A program made the position numbers and the translations under genes. From the NCBI RefSeq assembly GCF_003205875.1, contig NZ_PUBZ01000103.1, positions 62,001 through 126,000 on the forward strand: DNA of 64,000 nt, given 5' to 3'. The notes beneath the pieces are model-generated. The model made no database searches. It was given only the letters and a program-made list of their open reading frames with translations, and was not told where the DNA came from. The DNA is from Herpetosiphon llansteffanensis (GTDB taxonomy: Bacteria > Chloroflexota > Chloroflexia > Chloroflexales > Herpetosiphonaceae). Shown in pieces: positions 62,349 to 64,000 of the stretch; position 1 is the first letter of the stretch; each line of letters begins with the position of its first letter.

Positions 62349-64000
62349 ATGTCTCGGCACTATTATGCCCGAGGGGCGATGTTGTTAGCGCTGCTAACAA
62401 TGATTGGTGGTCTGCTGACCACCCAAAATGCCAAACCAACCGCCGCCGCTGCCAGTTGTGTTGTCACGTATCGCGTTCCCAATGATTGGGGCAGTGGCTT
62501 CCTCGGCGATGTTAATATTCAGAATAATGGCGCTGCGCTCAGTAGCTGGACGGTTGGCTGGACGTTTGCTGGCAACCAGCAAATTACCAACCTTTGGAGT
62601 GGCGTTGTAACCCAGACCGGCCAAAATGTCAGCGTCAGCAACGCTGGCTGGAATGGCTCAATCGGCAGCGGTGGCGCTGTAAACTTTGGGTTCCAAGGAA
62701 CCTACAGCGGAGCTAATGCCCTGCCAACCGTGTTTACGTTAAATGGTGTGGTTTGTGGTGAAACCAATCCCAACCCAACCGCAACTGTGCCACCAACCAA
62801 TACAACTGTGCCGCCAACCGCGACCACTCGGCCAACCAATACCGTCGTTGTGCCACCAACCAACACGGCTGTGCCACCAACCGCGACCACTCGGCCAACC
62901 AACACGGCTGTGCCACCAACCGCGACCAACGGCCCAACCAGCACGCCACGGCCAACCAATACGCCAACCGTGGTGCCACCAACCAGCACCCCAACTATCC
63001 CAGGCGACGATACCTACGATCAACGCTTCTTGGAGCTGTACGCCGAGTTGAAAAACCCAGTCAACGGCTACTTCAGCCCAGAAGGCGTGCCCTACCACTC
63101 AATCGAAACCTTGATTGTTGAAGCCCCCGATTATGGCCACGAAACCACATCCGAAGCCTATAGTTACTGGTTGTGGCTCGAAGCCATGTACGGCGAAGCA
63201 ACTGGCAACTGGCAACCATTGGCCGATGCTTGGCGCAACATGGAAATGTACATCATTCCAACCAGCCAAGATCAACCAAGCAGTGGTTCATACAACGCCA
63301 ACAGCCCAGCCACCTACGCTGGCGAATGGGAACAACCAAACCTGTATCCATCACAATTGCAAACCAACGTTTCAGTTGGCCAAGACCCAATTGCCGCTGA
63401 ATTGCGCTCGGCCTACGGCACCAGCGATGTCTATGGCATGCACTGGTTGCTCGACGTTGATAACTGGTATGGCTATGGCCGCCGTGGCGATGGCACCAGC
63501 AAACCATCATATATCAACACCTTCCAACGTGGCGCGCAAGAATCAGTGTGGGAAACCGTGCCCCACCCATCGTGGGAAAGTTTCAATGATGGCGGCCCCT
63601 TCGGCTTCTTAAACTTGTTCACTGGCGATGCCAGCTACGCTCGCCAATGGCGCTACACCAACGCTCCCGATGCCGATGCCCGCGCTGTCCAAGCGATCTA
63701 CTGGGCTAAAGTATGGGCCGACGAACAAGGCGGCTCGCCAATCGTCAATGGCTTGGTAAGCAAAGCAGCCAAAATGGGCGACTACCTGCGCTACGCCTTC
63801 TTCGACAAGTACTTCAAGCAAATTGGCTGTACCTCAACCTCGTGCCCAGCAGGCTCAGGCTACAACAGCGCGCACTATCTGTTGTCGTGGTACTACGCTT
63901 GGGGCGGTTCGATTGGCAATGGCGGCGGCTGGGCATGGCGCATCGGCAGCAGCCACAATCACTTCGGCTACCAAAACCCAATGGCAGCCTGGATCTTGGG
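62349..64000 (+). CDS. Secreted CBM2-GH48 exocellulase, truncated by the window edge
   Basis: At least 550 residues, open to the right edge. ATG 62349 follows AAGGAG at 5 nt. Signal peptide ([20 protein letters not shown]), N-terminal CBM2 (about 37-137; [28 protein letters not shown]), a Pro/Thr/Val linker (about 138-217), then the GH48 domain from about 220 ([20 protein letters not shown]; presumed acid Glu in [34 protein letters not shown]). GH48 enzymes are reducing-end cellobiohydrolases that act with GH9 enzymes, matching its neighbour. The C-terminal part of the catalytic domain is missing. Confidence 0.95.
   Translation, partial: MSRHYYARGAMLLALLTMIGGLLTTQNAKPTAAAASCVVTYRVPNDWGSGFLGDVNIQNNGAALSSWTVGWTFAGNQQITNLWSGVVTQTGQNVSVSNAGWNGSIGSGGAVNFGFQGTYSGANALPTVFTLNGVVCGETNPNPTATVPPTNTTVPPTATTRPTNTVVVPPTNTAVPPTATTRPTNTAVPPTATNGPTSTPRPTNTPTVVPPTSTPTIPGDDTYDQRFLELYAELKNPVNGYFSPEGVPYHSIETLIVEAPDYGHETTSEAYSYWLWLEAMYGEATGNWQPLADAWRNMEMYIIPTSQDQPSSGSYNANSPATYAGEWEQPNLYPSQLQTNVSVGQDPIAAELRSAYGTSDVYGMHWLLDVDNWYGYGRRGDGTSKPSYINTFQRGAQESVWETVPHPSWESFNDGGPFGFLNLFTGDASYARQWRYTNAPDADARAVQAIYWAKVWADEQGGSPIVNGLVSKAAKMGDYLRYAFFDKYFKQIGCTSTSCPAGSGYNSAHYLLSWYYAWGGSIGNGGGWAWRIGSSHNHFGYQNPMAAWIL

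Overview
The window looks like chromosome of a free-living, polysaccharide-degrading filamentous member of the Chloroflexota, most likely Herpetosiphon or a close relative. This is inferred from gene content only: GC near 50%, secreted proteins with Pro/Thr linkers and a final LPxV-type tail, secreted glycoside hydrolases with CBM2 modules, and many short dispersed non-coding repeats. No rRNA, tRNA, CRISPR array, integrase or transposase was recognised.

Layout. 1-4.8 kb: a gene tail and two tandem paralogous secreted proteins (PPC repeats, P-domain, Pro/Thr linker). 4.9-7.6 kb: HtrA protease, S66 carboxypeptidase, small lipoprotein. 7.7-11 kb: complete osmoprotectant ABC operon. 11-14 kb: TM2 protein, NADAR protein, zinc-ribbon and coiled-coil proteins, glycosidase-like protein. 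14-20 kb: repeat mosaic, autoregulated GntR regulator, AGPS-like flavoprotein with GlpD, a candidate small RNA, and a frameshifted glycosyltransferase. 20-29 kb: sensor kinase, GH26 mannanase, RNA ligase-like protein, HtpG, MFS transporter, interspersed with palindromic repeats. 29-34.7 kb: tandem-repeat secreted protein with HD protein, solitary DNA methylase, PhnP-like hydrolase, secreted trypsin-like protease. 34.7-43.6 kb: DnaK, a methyltransferase/fructosamine kinase/YtkA operon, Pth, YjbR, a GNAT-like gene with a duplicated tail, SRPBCC protein. 44-47 kb: probable immunity-type accessory island (two SUKH-like genes, small membrane paralogs, a broken lipoprotein). 47-52 kb: cNMP-domain protein, sensor kinase, epimerase, a SelW-like gene with an in-frame TGA, a bL12-like protein. 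52-64 kb: a cellulose-utilisation locus.

The cellulose locus is the most coherent system. A LacI-family regulator, a CUT1 sugar ABC transporter without its own ATPase, a GH116 glucosidase, a GH9-CBM3-CBM2 cellulase and a CBM2-GH48 exocellulase lie together. CelR-type 14-bp boxes lie upstream of the regulator, the transporter and the GH9 gene. A further perfect box lies inside the GH26 mannanase gene 35 kb away. The GH9 and GH48 enzymes would cut cellulose outside the cell, the transporter would import cello-oligosaccharides, and GH116 (no signal peptide) would hydrolyse them inside.

The most unusual signals are: a SelW/Rdx-family gene with TGA in its CxxC position, a strong Shine-Dalgarno and a possible bacterial SECIS hairpin (51120-50875, minus); a consensus promoter followed at once by a pyrimidine tract and terminator (candidate sRNA, 18534-18640); the CelR-box set including the intragenic copy; and a duplicated 110-bp gene tail whose coding differences are mostly synonymous.
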